Shown here: piece after piece, positions 52,698 to 62,134 of the stretch | Layout: every line of letters starts with the position of its first letter | How positions within the stretch are numbered: position 1 is the stretch's first letter | Assembly (NCBI RefSeq): GCF_900163545.1 | Contig: NZ_FUHW01000027.1 | Location: 1-64,000 of the forward strand | Direction of reading: 5' to 3' | DNA from: Arthrobacter rhombi | GTDB lineage: Bacteria; Actinomycetota; Actinomycetes; Actinomycetales; Micrococcaceae | Length of the DNA stretch: 64,000 bases | The notes under the pieces: generated by a model | Databases searched by the model: none | Seen by the model: the letters and a program-made list of their open reading frames with translations, nothing else | Told to the model about the DNA's origin: nothing | Position numbers and translations under genes: made by a program

Positions 52698-54014
52698 ATG
52701 ATGGCTAGTTCCTCCGCCGATTCGTCGGGGACCGCCCCGGCACTGGCCGGCCCCTTCACCCTGCGCGAAGTCGCGGTGATGGCTGGCGCCCTGCTGCTGC
52801 TCGTTGGATCCGTGTTGCCGTTCCAGGTCGCCGGAGGCTCCTATGCCAACGTGTGGAACCACCAGACGAGCGCCTTCAACCAATTCATCTCGCTGGCCCT
52901 GCCGCTGATCATTGGCGGGGCCTTCGCCTGGCGCCGACTCGCCGGCAGGACCCGGGTGACCGCCGGTTCCCTCACCTTGGACCAGCTCGGTTCGGTGGTC
53001 TCCCTGTTGGGCATCCTGTACTTCTTCATCTACTCGGTGATGTCGATGAACCCCGCCTTCCTGTTGGGACTGGTCGGCGCCCTGGTGATGACCGCAGGCA
53101 CTACGGCGGCCCCTTATATCCCGGGGTTCGTGCTGGATTTCGCGCCCGGCGAGGCGGCCCTGCTGACCCGGCCGATCCGCCCCAGCGCACCGCGTGCCCA
53201 GGCCCGGCCCGCTGCCTCGAACACCTCTGCCGTCCCACCGGAACCGGCCACCGGAGCCGCAGCCGCCACCGGGACGACCGTCCCCGCCGGAGCCCAAACG
53301 CCCGGCCAGACTCCCGAAGAGAAACACCAGGCCGCGGTGGCGACCGGGCTGGCCGCCGGCCACAGCACGACGCCCGAACCCGTTCCGGGAGCCTGGCCGG
53401 TGTCCGCTGACGCCGATGAAGCGGCAGAACCTGGCGAGATCGCCGACACCACGAACGGCCCGACCGGTCAACCAGCGGAACCGGAGGCCACCACACCTGA
53501 GCCGGCGGGGCCCCCCACCGATGCGGGAACCCTGCCGGTCGTTGCCGATTCCCCGTCCCCGAGCGCCGGCCCAGAACTTCTCGGTACACCGGCAGCCCAG
53601 GAGCCAGCGGCCGAAACACCGGCAGCGAAGCCAGACACCGCCGAGGACGTCCCGGGGCCCGAAGCATCACCAGCTTCCGCAGCTCAGGCACCGGCACCGG
53701 CACCGGCACCGGCACCGGCACCGGAAACGACGGTGCATTCGGTGGCCGCCAGCAGCGATACAGCTTCCCAACAGGAAGCCGAACAGTCCTTCACCGCCAC
53801 CAGTGGTGGGAACGCCTCGACGTCAACGGCCTTCTGGTTCGCGGTGCCCGATAGCCGCACAGCGGTTAACGAGGCCACGGGCCGCAACTCCTTCGTCCTG
53901 GAGCCCGGGGAGTGGATCTTGGCCTTGGAGGATCGCGGATACGAGTTCCTCGTCCAGACCTCCGACGGCGCGGTGGGGGTACTGCGCGATCTGAGCCGGA
54001 TCGAACGCGCCTGA
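52698..54014 (+). CDS. hypothetical membrane protein with long Pro/Ala-rich linker
   Basis: A 438-residue protein. Four transmembrane helices occupy about residues 25-155 (VAVMAGALLLLVGSVLPF, FISLALPLIIGGAFAW, LGSVVSLLGILYFFIYSVM, FLLGLVGALVMTAGTTAA). A linker of about 190 residues rich in Pro, Ala, Glu and Thr follows, including an (AP)6 run. The last 60 residues form a small conserved-looking domain (TAFWFAVPDSRTAVNEATG, LEPGEWILALEDRGYEFLV). Start at 52698 behind GAAAGGAG. Function unknown; it precedes nth by 2 bp. Confidence 0.8.
   Translation: MMASSSADSSGTAPALAGPFTLREVAVMAGALLLLVGSVLPFQVAGGSYANVWNHQTSAFNQFISLALPLIIGGAFAWRRLAGRTRVTAGSLTLDQLGSVVSLLGILYFFIYSVMSMNPAFLLGLVGALVMTAGTTAAPYIPGFVLDFAPGEAALLTRPIRPSAPRAQARPAASNTSAVPPEPATGAAAATGTTVPAGAQTPGQTPEEKHQAAVATGLAAGHSTTPEPVPGAWPVSADADEAAEPGEIADTTNGPTGQPAEPEATTPEPAGPPTDAGTLPVVADSPSPSAGPELLGTPAAQEPAAETPAAKPDTAEDVPGPEASPASAAQAPAPAPAPAPAPETTVHSVAASSDTASQQEAEQSFTATSGGNASTSTAFWFAVPDSRTAVNEATGRNSFVLEPGEWILALEDRGYEFLVQTSDGAVGVLRDLSRIERA
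53688..53723 (+). repeat. (GCACCG)6 hexanucleotide repeat in the Pro/Ala linker
   Basis: Six exact copies of GCACCG encode (Ala-Pro)6. Because the unit is a multiple of three, slippage would change linker length without breaking the frame. Confidence 0.9.
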
Positions 54015-54016
54015 CG

Positions 54017-54832
54017 ATGCCGGTGGAACAACCCCGCAAGGCGACGCCGCGTGATCGTGAAACAACGATTGGCCTCAAACGCCGGGCCCGGAAGATCAAT
54101 AGGGTTCTGGCCGAAACCTACCCCTATGCGGTCCCCGAACTGGACTTCGAGAACGCTTTCGAACTCATCATCGCCACCGTCCTGTCGGCCCAAACCACCG
54201 ATGTGCGGGTGAACGCCGCGACCCCGGCACTCTTCGCCGCCTACCCGGATCCGATCGCCCTTTCGGAAGCGGAACTGGAGGACGTCCAGGAGTTGGTCCG
54301 TACCACCGGCTTCTACCGGACCAAGGCCAGCAATATCATCGCCCTCGCGCGTGCTGTGGTCGACGAGTACGACGGCGTGGTCCCCTCTCGGGTCGAGGAC
54401 CTGGTCACCCTGCCCGGAGTCGGGCGCAAGACGGCCAACGTGGTGCTCGGCAATGCGTTCGGCATCCCGGGGATCACCGTGGATACCCATTTCCTGCGGT
54501 TGGCCCGCCGGCTGGGGTGGACGCTGGAAACCGACCCGGTCAAGGTGGAGCACGCCGTCGGTGAACTCTTCGAAAAACGTGATTGGACGATGCTCTCGCA
54601 TCGGATCGTCTTCCATGGTCGGCGGATCTGCCACGCCAGGAAACCGGCCTGCGGGGTCTGTCCGATCGCCACGTTGTGCCCGTCCTACGGGGAAGGGGAG
54701 GTTGACCCGGAAAAGGCGGCGAAACTGCTGAAGTACGAGCTCGCCCCGGGCCGCGAAGACCTGCTGGAGCTGATGCGTTCCGGAAAATCGCGGCGAGAAC
54801 TGCGGGCGCTGGGCTTCGGGTTGGGAACATGA
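54017..54832 (+). CDS. nth: endonuclease III (DNA glycosylase/AP lyase)
   Basis: A 271-residue base-excision repair enzyme acting on oxidised pyrimidines. LIIATVLSAQTTDVRVN, the helix-hairpin-helix LPGVGRKTANVVL with the catalytic Lys, VDTHFLRLARRLG with the catalytic Asp, and the iron-sulfur cluster C-x6-C-x2-C-x5-C in CHARKPACGVCPIATLC. It begins two bases after the preceding stop; Nudix follows with an ATGA overlap. Confidence 0.96.
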   Translation: MPVEQPRKATPRDRETTIGLKRRARKINRVLAETYPYAVPELDFENAFELIIATVLSAQTTDVRVNAATPALFAAYPDPIALSEAELEDVQELVRTTGFYRTKASNIIALARAVVDEYDGVVPSRVEDLVTLPGVGRKTANVVLGNAFGIPGITVDTHFLRLARRLGWTLETDPVKVEHAVGELFEKRDWTMLSHRIVFHGRRICHARKPACGVCPIATLCPSYGEGEVDPEKAAKLLKYELAPGREDLLELMRSGKSRRELRALGFGLGT

Positions 54833-55584
54833 GTGGACCGGAGCTCGAAGGCGACGTGGCCGCCTGGCGCCCCATGACCTCGGGCCCGGCCCGCGAGGAC
54901 CTCCTGGCCATGATCGAACGTCACCGACCGCTGGTCGAGGCCGGTGACCTGGGGGCCAGCAAAATGCCCTCATCCTGGATGTTTGAGGGGCTGGACCATT
55001 CGCTGGCCCGCCGTGCCGCGGTGCTCATCCTGTTCGGGCGTCTGGACGATATCGATGCGATGGCAGCACCGCTCACAGCTCCGGCGGATCTTGATGTGCT
55101 GTTCGTTGAGCGGGCAGCAAACCTGCGCGATCATCCCGGGCAGGTGGCTTTCCCCGGTGGGGCCATCGATGACACCGACTCTTCCAGCCGGGCGGCGGCC
55201 CTCCGTGAAGCCCAAGAAGAGACCGGACTGGACCCCGCCGGCGTGGAGATTCTCGGCCAATTGCCGCAGGCCGAACTTCCGGTCACCAACTTCGTCGTGA
55301 CCCCCGTGCTGGGTTGGTGGAAGCTGCCCTGCGAGGTCTTCGCCGTCGATCAACGGGAATCGGCCTCCGTATTCCGTGCCCCGGTGGCTGACCTGGTGGA
55401 CCCGCGGAACCGGCTGAGTGTTGAAGTCAGCCGGGGAGGCCAGAAACACAGGTCTCCGGCATTCGATCTCCACGGCAGGTTGATTTGGGGGTTCACGGGG
55501 ATCGTCTTATCGAGGCTGCTCGACGATCTGGGCTGGGCCCTTCCTTGGGACCCCTCGAGGATCAGGCCCCACCCGTTCTCCTGA
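54829..55584 (+). CDS. Nudix hydrolase, CoA pyrophosphatase-like
   Basis: A 251-residue protein with the CoA-pyrophosphatase signature NLRDHPGQVAFPGGAID followed by the Nudix core AALREAQEETGLDPAGVEI. It likely hydrolyses CoA or related nucleotides. The same nth/Nudix adjacency is seen in M. tuberculosis (Rv3672c near Rv3674c). The ATG overlaps the nth stop. Confidence 0.9.
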   Translation: MSGPELEGDVAAWRPMTSGPAREDLLAMIERHRPLVEAGDLGASKMPSSWMFEGLDHSLARRAAVLILFGRLDDIDAMAAPLTAPADLDVLFVERAANLRDHPGQVAFPGGAIDDTDSSSRAAALREAQEETGLDPAGVEILGQLPQAELPVTNFVVTPVLGWWKLPCEVFAVDQRESASVFRAPVADLVDPRNRLSVEVSRGGQKHRSPAFDLHGRLIWGFTGIVLSRLLDDLGWALPWDPSRIRPHPFS

Positions 55585-55593
55585 ACCTGACGA

Positions 55594-57309
55594 CTATGTG
55601 GCGTCGGCGTAGGATTCCACGACGGTGACCCCGACGGGGAACTGCACCGGGACGCTGCCGAAGAGCAGTGTTGCCGCCCGCTCCGCGGCTTCCTGGACCA
55701 TCGCTGACACCCGTTCGGCGGCCTCCCGGGGAACATGGAGCATCACCTCGTCGTGGAGGAAGAAGACCAGTTCGCCGTCGTCACGGCCGGCGGACCGGGC
55801 GGCCCGCAGTTGCAGCCTGATCTCTGCCAGCCAACACAGCGCCCACTCCGCAGCGGTTCCCTGGACCACGAAGTTCCGGGTGAACCGTCCCCGGGTACGG
55901 GCGGCAGCATCGGCCCGACGCTGCTCTTCCGCCGAGGCGGCTCGTTGACCGTCCACCCAGTCCTGTGTTGCCGCGGGGGAGCCACGCCCCAAGAAGGTCT
56001 GCACCGCCCCTCCGGCTTCCCCGGTCCGGGCGGCCCGTTCCAGCACCGCGATCGCCTGCGGGAACGTCCGGGTCAGCTGGGGCATGAGTCTCCCGGCTTC
56101 ACCGGTGGTGGAACCGTACATGGCCCCGAGCATCGCGATCTTGGCGTGGGCGCGGTCTCCGCCGAAACCTTTGTCGGCGATGCCCCGGTAGAGGTCCTGC
56201 CCCCGGGCGGCCTCGGCCAGAGGGGTGTCGCGGCCCAGCACGGCCAAAATACGAGGTTCAAGCTGGGCGGCATCGGCGACGACCAGCAGGTGCCCGGCGT
56301 CGGCCCGTGCGGCGTCGCGGATGGTATGCGGGATCTGCAATGCCCCACCGCCGCGGGAGGCCCACCTGCCGGTAACCACCCCACCGACCACATATTCGGG
56401 TCTGAACCGCCCGTCATGGATCCATTCGTCCAGCCAGACCCATCCGTTGGCAGAGTGTAGGCGGGAGAGCTTCTTATAGCGTTGCAGGACGTCCAAGGCC
56501 GGGTGCGAAAATTCGCGTAACTCCCACTGCCCGGTGCTTTTGGCGTCGATGCCCACGCGGTGCAGGGCCTTGAGGAGCTCCTGCGGGGAATCCGGGTTCA
56601 GTTGCGGGGCGCCCAAGGCGGTACGTAGCTCGGAGGCGACCTCTTCCATCCGGGCCGGGCGGACTCCCGAGGCCGGGCGTGGACCCAGCTGGTCCACCAG
56701 CAACTGTTCGTGAACGCCGCGGTTCCACGGGATGCCCTGATGCTGCATTTCGGCGGCGACCAGGGCGCCCGCGGATTCCGCGGCCAACAGCAATTGCAGC
56801 CGACGCCCCGCGGGCCCTGCGGGGATGGTGCGCTGCTGTTCACGAAACTCCGTGATGACGGCCTCAAGAGACGTCTGATCGTCTTTGGGCTCAGCAAAGA
56901 GCGCCCCCTGGTTTTCTGGTACCCGGGCCGGGGGCAGGGACCAAGCCGGCTCGCCGCCGTCGTCCCGGCCGGCCCCCGCCACCCGCAGCGACGCAAGATA
57001 GTCGGTGTTGGTGGCGGCTGGGGCATGGCGCAGGATGGTCCGGTTCAGGCTGAGATCGCTGACCCGTTCCACGGTGCAACCGGCGGCCAGCAGACCCGGA
57101 TACCAGTCGCCGGTCCGCCCCCAAACCCAGCGCAGCCGGCGTGGCGCCATATCCCGGACCAGCCCCGCCAACTGGTCGTGGAACAGGACGACGGGAGGGG
57201 CCTCGGCGATCCCTGAGTCATCCAATAACTGCACGACGGCGGTGGCAGCCCCCTGATCGGGAGCCGCCTGGACGGTGGAATGAGTGGCAAGAATTGCGTA
57301 ACCGGGCAC
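55594..57309 (-). CDS. stand-alone family-A DNA polymerase (bifunctional exonuclease/polymerase type)
   Basis: A 571-residue protein of the actinobacterial group related to PolA but without a 5' nuclease. Polymerase motif A is VVADAAQLEPRILA (the DYSQIE motif altered, the second-to-last acidic residue kept), motif B HAKIAMLGAMYGSTTG with RxxxK-type residues before it, and motif C FLHDEVMLHVP. The N-terminal 3'-5' exonuclease-like region lacks clear DEDD residues. GTG at 57309 (VPGYAILATHS) is the likely start, although AGGAAG is almost adjacent to it. Role is probably repair or lesion tolerance. Confidence 0.87.
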   Translation of the reverse strand: MPGYAILATHSTVQAAPDQGAATAVVQLLDDSGIAEAPPVVLFHDQLAGLVRDMAPRRLRWVWGRTGDWYPGLLAAGCTVERVSDLSLNRTILRHAPAATNTDYLASLRVAGAGRDDGGEPAWSLPPARVPENQGALFAEPKDDQTSLEAVITEFREQQRTIPAGPAGRRLQLLLAAESAGALVAAEMQHQGIPWNRGVHEQLLVDQLGPRPASGVRPARMEEVASELRTALGAPQLNPDSPQELLKALHRVGIDAKSTGQWELREFSHPALDVLQRYKKLSRLHSANGWVWLDEWIHDGRFRPEYVVGGVVTGRWASRGGGALQIPHTIRDAARADAGHLLVVADAAQLEPRILAVLGRDTPLAEAARGQDLYRGIADKGFGGDRAHAKIAMLGAMYGSTTGEAGRLMPQLTRTFPQAIAVLERAARTGEAGGAVQTFLGRGSPAATQDWVDGQRAASAEEQRRADAAARTRGRFTRNFVVQGTAAEWALCWLAEIRLQLRAARSAGRDDGELVFFLHDEVMLHVPREAAERVSAMVQEAAERAATLLFGSVPVQFPVGVTVVESYADAT

Positions 57310-57442
57310 CTTCCTATTCTGACAGGGACTTCCGACCCGACGCGCCCTGCACAACTGGTCCCGGGAAGGGGCCGCCGCCGGTGAGTCCACAACGCCCCGG
57401 ACACGGGCCCGACCAGAACGGGTGCTGGGGCACGGTAGGCCC

Positions 57443-58630
57443 ATGGATCAGTCGCCAGCATTCACCCCCTCGGCACCACCATCAGGCACAACTGCCGAGC
57501 AGAGGGGTGACCCCTTCAACCCCCCGGAGGCGACCGGATGGGAACAGACGGAAAACGGCGGACCGGCAGGCACCGGTTGCCTCCTGGTCACCCGTGATGA
57601 ACGACTGGCCGATCACGTCGCCCTCATTGCTGCCGCCTGCGGTGTTGTGCTGCAGCTCCAACGGACGCTTCCCGATACCGTTCCAGAGGGCTGTTCCATG
57701 ATTTTGCTGGGCCACGACGCCGCGTTGGAGTCCGTCGCCGGCAGGTTAGGGGCTCCGGTGGTGCTGGTCGGGTTCGGCCCCGACGGTGAGGACCTTTGGC
57801 GGGCGGCGGCCAGGGATCCCGGATCGCGGGTGGCGGTGCTGCCCGAAGCAGCTGCCTGGCTGGGGGAATACCTCGGGGAACGGGCCCTGCATTCCGGGCG
57901 GGGACGGGTGACGGTCTTTTCCGGGGCGACCGGCGGTGCCGGAACCACCACCTTGGCGGTGCTCTCGGCGGTGGGGGCCGGCCGCCGGGGTGTCCGGAGC
58001 CTGCTGGTCGATGCGGACCCGCAGAGCCGGGGGCTGTGGCCGCTCTTGGGACGGCCGACGGTTTCCGGGGTGGGATGGGAGGACTTCATGCGCTCCCGGG
58101 GGCGCATCGCTCCCGGGCATCTTGCCGACGTCTTGCCGGCAGCCGACGGCACAGCGGTGCTGACCTGGTCCGGCAGCACCCCCGAAACACTCCCGCCCGC
58201 GATGGTGAATGAGGTCATCGCCGCTTCACGCAGGACCTTCGACACGGTGGTTGTCGATGCCGGTAGAGCCGTCGGGGTGGACCAGACACTGGCCTCCCTG
58301 GCGGACTCGGTGATTATCGTGGCGCCGGGAACCATGACTGGTGTCGGTCCTGCCCGTCCCGGTGGTGGGCAGGCCCACCGGGGCCCCCGGCGCCTGGTAG
58401 TCACGGGACGGTTGCCCACCGGCATCGATCCCAGCCGGTTGGCCTCCGCTGTGGACCTGGAACTGCTGGGGTATGTTCCTGCCACTGCTGCCTTCGCTAC
58501 AGCGGCCGGGGAAGGACGACTGGGTGGGGTGTTCACCCGCCGTCGTCTGCGCCGCAGGCTCAGAACAATTGTGGGGTGGACGTTGCCGCCCGATGACGAC
58601 CCGGCCAGCCTGGGGCAGGGGACCTCATGA
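57443..58630 (+). CDS. TadZ/CpaE-like (Ssd) ATPase-family protein of the Tad system
   Basis: A 395-residue protein like M. tuberculosis Ssd (Rv3660c). An N-terminal receiver-like domain (about 45-150) precedes a MinD/ParA-type domain: TVFSGATGGAGTTTLAVLSAV, LLVDADPQSRGLWPLLG and FDTVVVDAGRAV. The deviant Walker A reads GGAGTTT, with Gly-Thr where the P-loop Lys normally sits, so ATP hydrolysis may be lost. It probably localises the pilus machinery. It overlaps tadA (ATGA). Confidence 0.88.
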   Translation: MDQSPAFTPSAPPSGTTAEQRGDPFNPPEATGWEQTENGGPAGTGCLLVTRDERLADHVALIAAACGVVLQLQRTLPDTVPEGCSMILLGHDAALESVAGRLGAPVVLVGFGPDGEDLWRAAARDPGSRVAVLPEAAAWLGEYLGERALHSGRGRVTVFSGATGGAGTTTLAVLSAVGAGRRGVRSLLVDADPQSRGLWPLLGRPTVSGVGWEDFMRSRGRIAPGHLADVLPAADGTAVLTWSGSTPETLPPAMVNEVIAASRRTFDTVVVDAGRAVGVDQTLASLADSVIIVAPGTMTGVGPARPGGGQAHRGPRRLVVTGRLPTGIDPSRLASAVDLELLGYVPATAAFATAAGEGRLGGVFTRRRLRRRLRTIVGWTLPPDDDPASLGQGTS

Positions 58631-59883
58631 GCAGCAATGGGCCATCAAACGCTCGTACTGAGGAACAGCCCAGCGGGCGCCGCCGCTGGGATCCACAGGA
58701 ATCCGCACACCCCGCTGGGCCAGGCCTCGACGAACGCCTGTTGGAGGAGGTGCGGCAACGGGCGTTGAGCGGGGCGGGACCGCTGACCGGGGCAGATTTG
58801 GCCGGTGCCGTGCGGTCCTCCGGGCTGGTGGTCGGCAGCGGTAGCGCAGCCCAGGTCATTCGTCTGCTCCAGGAGGACCTGCAGGGCCTGGGCCCGCTAC
58901 AAGCCATCGCGGATGAACCGGGAACCACCGACGTTCTCGTTGACGCAGCCGGACTGGTCTGGCGGGACAGCGACGTGGGACTGCGCCGCACCACATTGCA
59001 GTTCACCGAACCCGAACGGATCAGGGCACTGGCCGTGAGATTGGCGGCCTCTGGCGGACGCAGGCTCGATGGGGCCCAACCCTTCGCCGATGTCGTCGTG
59101 GGACGCTACCGCATCCATGCCGTCCTCCCGCCCATCTCTGCCGGTGGACCGTTGATCTCGGTGCGGGTCAGAGCCGGTAAATCCGTGGGGCTGGAAGCCA
59201 TCCTGCCCGGCGGCATCTCCAACCCCTGGCACCCGGTTCTCACGGCAGTGATCGGTGCGCGGCTGAACTTCCTGGTCAGCGGGGGAACCGGTAGCGGAAA
59301 AACCACACTGCTCGGAGCGATGCTGGGCGAATGTGAGCCCACCGAAAGAATCCTGATCGTCGAGGACGCGAGAGAACTTGAACCGGACCATCCCCATGTG
59401 GTCAGCCTGCAATGCCGGACCGGAAACATCGAGGGGGCCGGCGCGGTGGGAATGACGGAACTGGTCCGGCAAGCCCTGCGCATGCGCCCCGACCGGTTGG
59501 TCGTCGGGGAATGCCGCGGCGCCGAGGTCAGCGACTTTCTCACCGCCATGAACACCGGACACGACGGAGCCGGCGGCACGGTGCACGCCAGTTCCGCCGC
59601 CGCGGTCCCCGCCCGGCTGGCGGCCTTGGCTGCCCTGTCGGGAATGACCGGCGACGCGCTCACCGTCCAGACGGCCAGCGCCCTGGACCTGATCATTCAC
59701 ATGAGCCGAACGGCAGGACAGCGCAGCCCGCTCGAACTGGGGCGTTTGGTACGGGATGGGCGTGGGTTTCTCACGGTCTCCCCGGTCTTGCAAATGGGTA
59801 CGGACCAAACACTGCGGCCGGGGCCTTCGGCCGAATGGTTGGCCGGGCTGCTCGCCGAAAGGTCCCTTCCATGTCCCTGGTGA
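58627..59883 (+). CDS. TadA/CpaF-family secretion ATPase
   Basis: A 418-residue motor of the Tad pilus. Walker A GGTGSGKTTLLGAML, the Asp box LIVEDARELEPDHPHVV, Walker B RPDRLVVGECRGAE and the His box HDGAGGTVHASSA are all intact. The N-terminal region matches the CpaF all-alpha and beta-rich domains (YRIHAVLPPISAGGPLISVR). It powers pilin polymerisation in the cytoplasm. Its end overlaps tadB by 13 bp. Confidence 0.95.
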   Translation: MSSNGPSNARTEEQPSGRRRWDPQESAHPAGPGLDERLLEEVRQRALSGAGPLTGADLAGAVRSSGLVVGSGSAAQVIRLLQEDLQGLGPLQAIADEPGTTDVLVDAAGLVWRDSDVGLRRTTLQFTEPERIRALAVRLAASGGRRLDGAQPFADVVVGRYRIHAVLPPISAGGPLISVRVRAGKSVGLEAILPGGISNPWHPVLTAVIGARLNFLVSGGTGSGKTTLLGAMLGECEPTERILIVEDARELEPDHPHVVSLQCRTGNIEGAGAVGMTELVRQALRMRPDRLVVGECRGAEVSDFLTAMNTGHDGAGGTVHASSAAAVPARLAALAALSGMTGDALTVQTASALDLIIHMSRTAGQRSPLELGRLVRDGRGFLTVSPVLQMGTDQTLRPGPSAEWLAGLLAERSLPCPW

Positions 59884-60755
59884 TCATCACGGGCACCGTC
59901 CTGGCCGGGCTGACCTGTTGGTTTCTGCCGGCCTTCACCAAGCTTCCCCGAGTCCAGGGGCCTACTGCGAACCCAATAGGGGCAGGTTCCGGCTTTCCGG
60001 GGGACGCCGCGCCCGAAGCCGCCCGTCGCCGCGGCGCAGGCCAGCGATGGTTCCGTCCCCGTGGCCCGGCTGCCGGGATGGGCGTGGACGACCACGTCGA
60101 ATTGATGCGCCAACTGGCTGCCTTGCTGCGTTCGGGCCGGCATCCCGGTGAAGTCTGGATGCTCTTGGAAACCACCTGGGGTATGAGAATTCCGCAGGCC
60201 GAAGGTCAACGGAAAACCGCACGGGGTCCACGGCGTGGCTGGCGGAATCAACGGGCCGCCACCACTACTGCCGCCCGGGATATTGTGGCGGCTTGTCGTG
60301 CTGCTCGGATCTCCCACGAAACCGGTTCGGGCCCATCGTCAGGTATCGAACGCCATCAGCGCGAACAACCAGAATTTAGCCACGCCTGGCAGCGACTTCT
60401 GTGGTGCATCCGTCTCTCGGAGTCCACCGGTGCTCCCTTAGGAGAGCTACTCCAACGACTCGCCGACCAGCTCGAAGCCGAACAAGATCGACGTCGCGCC
60501 CTCGAAGCCGCCTTGGCCGGACCCCGGATGACACAGAAGTTACTGGCCTGGCTACCGGCCCTGGGATTGGGGTTGGCCCAGCTCATGGGTGCCGACCCGC
60601 TCGGGGTGCTCACCGGAACCGCTCTGGGAAGGATGTGTCTGATGGCCGGTGGCGCACTGTGGGGGGCCAACGCGCTGTGGAGCCGACATCTTCTGGCTGC
60701 GGCTCGACCGCCGACGACTCGGCGGCGTCTCCGGGGGAGTGGGCGGCGTCGATGA
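59871..60755 (+). CDS. TadB-like inner-membrane platform protein
   Basis: A 294-residue type II secretion F-family protein. One N-terminal transmembrane helix (about 3-20), a cytoplasmic helical domain (VDDHVELMRQLAALLRSGRHPGEVW; LLWCIRLSESTGAPLGELLQRLADQL) and two C-terminal helices (LLAWLPALGLGLAQLMG, LMAGGALWGANALW). Shorter in helices than classic TadB, like the mycobacterial forms. ATGA overlap with tadC. Confidence 0.88.
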   Translation: MSLVIITGTVLAGLTCWFLPAFTKLPRVQGPTANPIGAGSGFPGDAAPEAARRRGAGQRWFRPRGPAAGMGVDDHVELMRQLAALLRSGRHPGEVWMLLETTWGMRIPQAEGQRKTARGPRRGWRNQRAATTTAARDIVAACRAARISHETGSGPSSGIERHQREQPEFSHAWQRLLWCIRLSESTGAPLGELLQRLADQLEAEQDRRRALEAALAGPRMTQKLLAWLPALGLGLAQLMGADPLGVLTGTALGRMCLMAGGALWGANALWSRHLLAAARPPTTRRRLRGSGRRR

Positions 60756-61321
60756 CGGTCCTGGTCGCCGCGCTCCTCGCCGGGGTGACGGCATTTTGTT
60801 CCCTGGCCGTCCATCACCGCCCCTCTTCGCGGCGAGACACCGGTGCGGGGACAGGATCAGGCCCCCTTCGGCCGGCCACCGAACCAGCTCACCAGCGGCC
60901 GACGACGGCCGATGTTCCGCTTTTACTGGAACTGGCTGCCACTTTGCTTGACTCGGGGCTCCCTGTTGATGGTGTCCTGGCCACTCTGGGACGCGAGGTG
61001 GCCCCCTGCCGGGGATTGCAGCCGGTGGTCCGGTGCCTGGATTTGGGTGTCAGCTGGCAGCGGGCCTGGCAGACTGCCCCCGTCGAATTGCGAGGCATCG
61101 GTGAGGCACTGGCCTTTGCCCACCTCACCGGGGCCGCCACGGCGGGCCTACTCCGCTCTGCAGCGGACCAGGCACTCAGGGCTGAGGCCAGAAGAACCGA
61201 GAAGGAGGCCGCGGAACTGGGTGTGAAGATGGTTATTCCGCTGGGCGTCTGCGCTCTGCCGGCTTTTATTTGCCTGGGCATTGTCCCCATGGTGATGGCA
61301 CTGCTGCCCGCGCTCGGCTAA
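60752..61321 (+). CDS. TadC-like inner-membrane platform protein
   Basis: A 189-residue partner of TadB: an N-terminal transmembrane helix, the F-domain (LLLELAATLLDSGLPVDGVLATLG; GIGEALAFAHLTGAATAGLLRSAADQALRAEARR) and C-terminal hydrophobic helices (MVIPLGVCALPAFICLGIVPMVMALLP). Together they anchor TadA. Confidence 0.88.
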   Translation: MTVLVAALLAGVTAFCSLAVHHRPSSRRDTGAGTGSGPLRPATEPAHQRPTTADVPLLLELAATLLDSGLPVDGVLATLGREVAPCRGLQPVVRCLDLGVSWQRAWQTAPVELRGIGEALAFAHLTGAATAGLLRSAADQALRAEARRTEKEAAELGVKMVIPLGVCALPAFICLGIVPMVMALLPALG

Positions 61322-61491
61322 CCGTGCCTGCGGCACTGCGGGCTCCTGCCGGCCCACGAACCCCTCACAGGATGGGGTGGTGGCTGCGTTGTCCAGAGGG
61401 TGTTCTCCCGACCCCGTTCCGGCCTCGCCGGCACCGACAGTGGAGACAGGTCCCATGGTGGGGCCCGCAGCCAGAGAGACAGGAGAACATC

Positions 61492-61728
61492 ATGAACGAG
61501 CAGGACGAACAGGTCGACCCCGGTGGGCAGGACCGTGCGATCGGCCAGGACAGCGCCTCTGCGCTGCCTTCAGCAGCAGGAGGAGGCGAGGAGGGGATCG
61601 CTACCGCCGAATTTGCCATCGTGGCTCTGGCCGCCGTGGGGTTTGCCGGGCTGCTAGTGAGCATTCTGAGCAGCGGAGGCGTCCGTGAGCTGCTGATGGG
61701 GCTGGTCCGTCAGGCCCTGTCCTTCTAA
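61492..61728 (+). CDS. Flp-type pilin, DUF4244 family
   Basis: A 78-residue protein whose sequence fits a type IVb pilin: EEG then IATAEFAIVALAAVGFAGLL. Cleavage after Gly35 would leave Glu at position +5, the hallmark of prepilin-peptidase substrates, followed by a hydrophobic helix. AGGAGAAC precedes the ATG. It is the likely major pilin of this Tad system; the prepilin peptidase is not in the window. Confidence 0.88.
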   Translation: MNEQDEQVDPGGQDRAIGQDSASALPSAAGGGEEGIATAEFAIVALAAVGFAGLLVSILSSGGVRELLMGLVRQALSF

Positions 61729-61738
61729 GGGACCGGTC

Positions 61739-62134
61739 ATGTCACTACACCATCAGCGGGGCAGCAGCACGGCGGAATTCGCCGTGTTGCTGCCGGTCGT
61801 GGCCGCCTTCCTCGCCTTGGTTTTGGGTGCCGGCGTATGCGGTAGCACCCAAATCAGGTTGGAGCAGGCAGCCCGGGCAGCAGCCCGGGAACTGGCCCGC
61901 GGAGAACCTGCAGCCCATGCCGTGGAAACCGGGCACCGCCTGGCGGGGGAGAGTACCGCCGTCCGGGTCGGACCCGCTGGCCGGTATCGCAGTGTTGAAG
62001 TTACTCGAACGATCACCCTGCCCTGGTTCTCTGATCGCGAGCTCCTAGTGCTCAGCGCACAAGCCCAAGCGCGAACCGAAGAAGGCCCGCAACGTCCCGG
62101 TGGGCGCCAATGGTCCCTGACAGGAGCGCCGTGA
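61739..62134 (+). CDS. TadE-like pseudopilin
   Basis: A 131-residue minor pilin. QRG-SSTAEFAVLLPVVAAFLAL gives a prepilin site with Glu at +5 after Gly8, then one hydrophobic helix and an external domain (QIRLEQAARAAARELARG). It starts 10 bp after the pilin gene. Confidence 0.9.
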   Translation: MSLHHQRGSSTAEFAVLLPVVAAFLALVLGAGVCGSTQIRLEQAARAAARELARGEPAAHAVETGHRLAGESTAVRVGPAGRYRSVEVTRTITLPWFSDRELLVLSAQAQARTEEGPQRPGGRQWSLTGAP

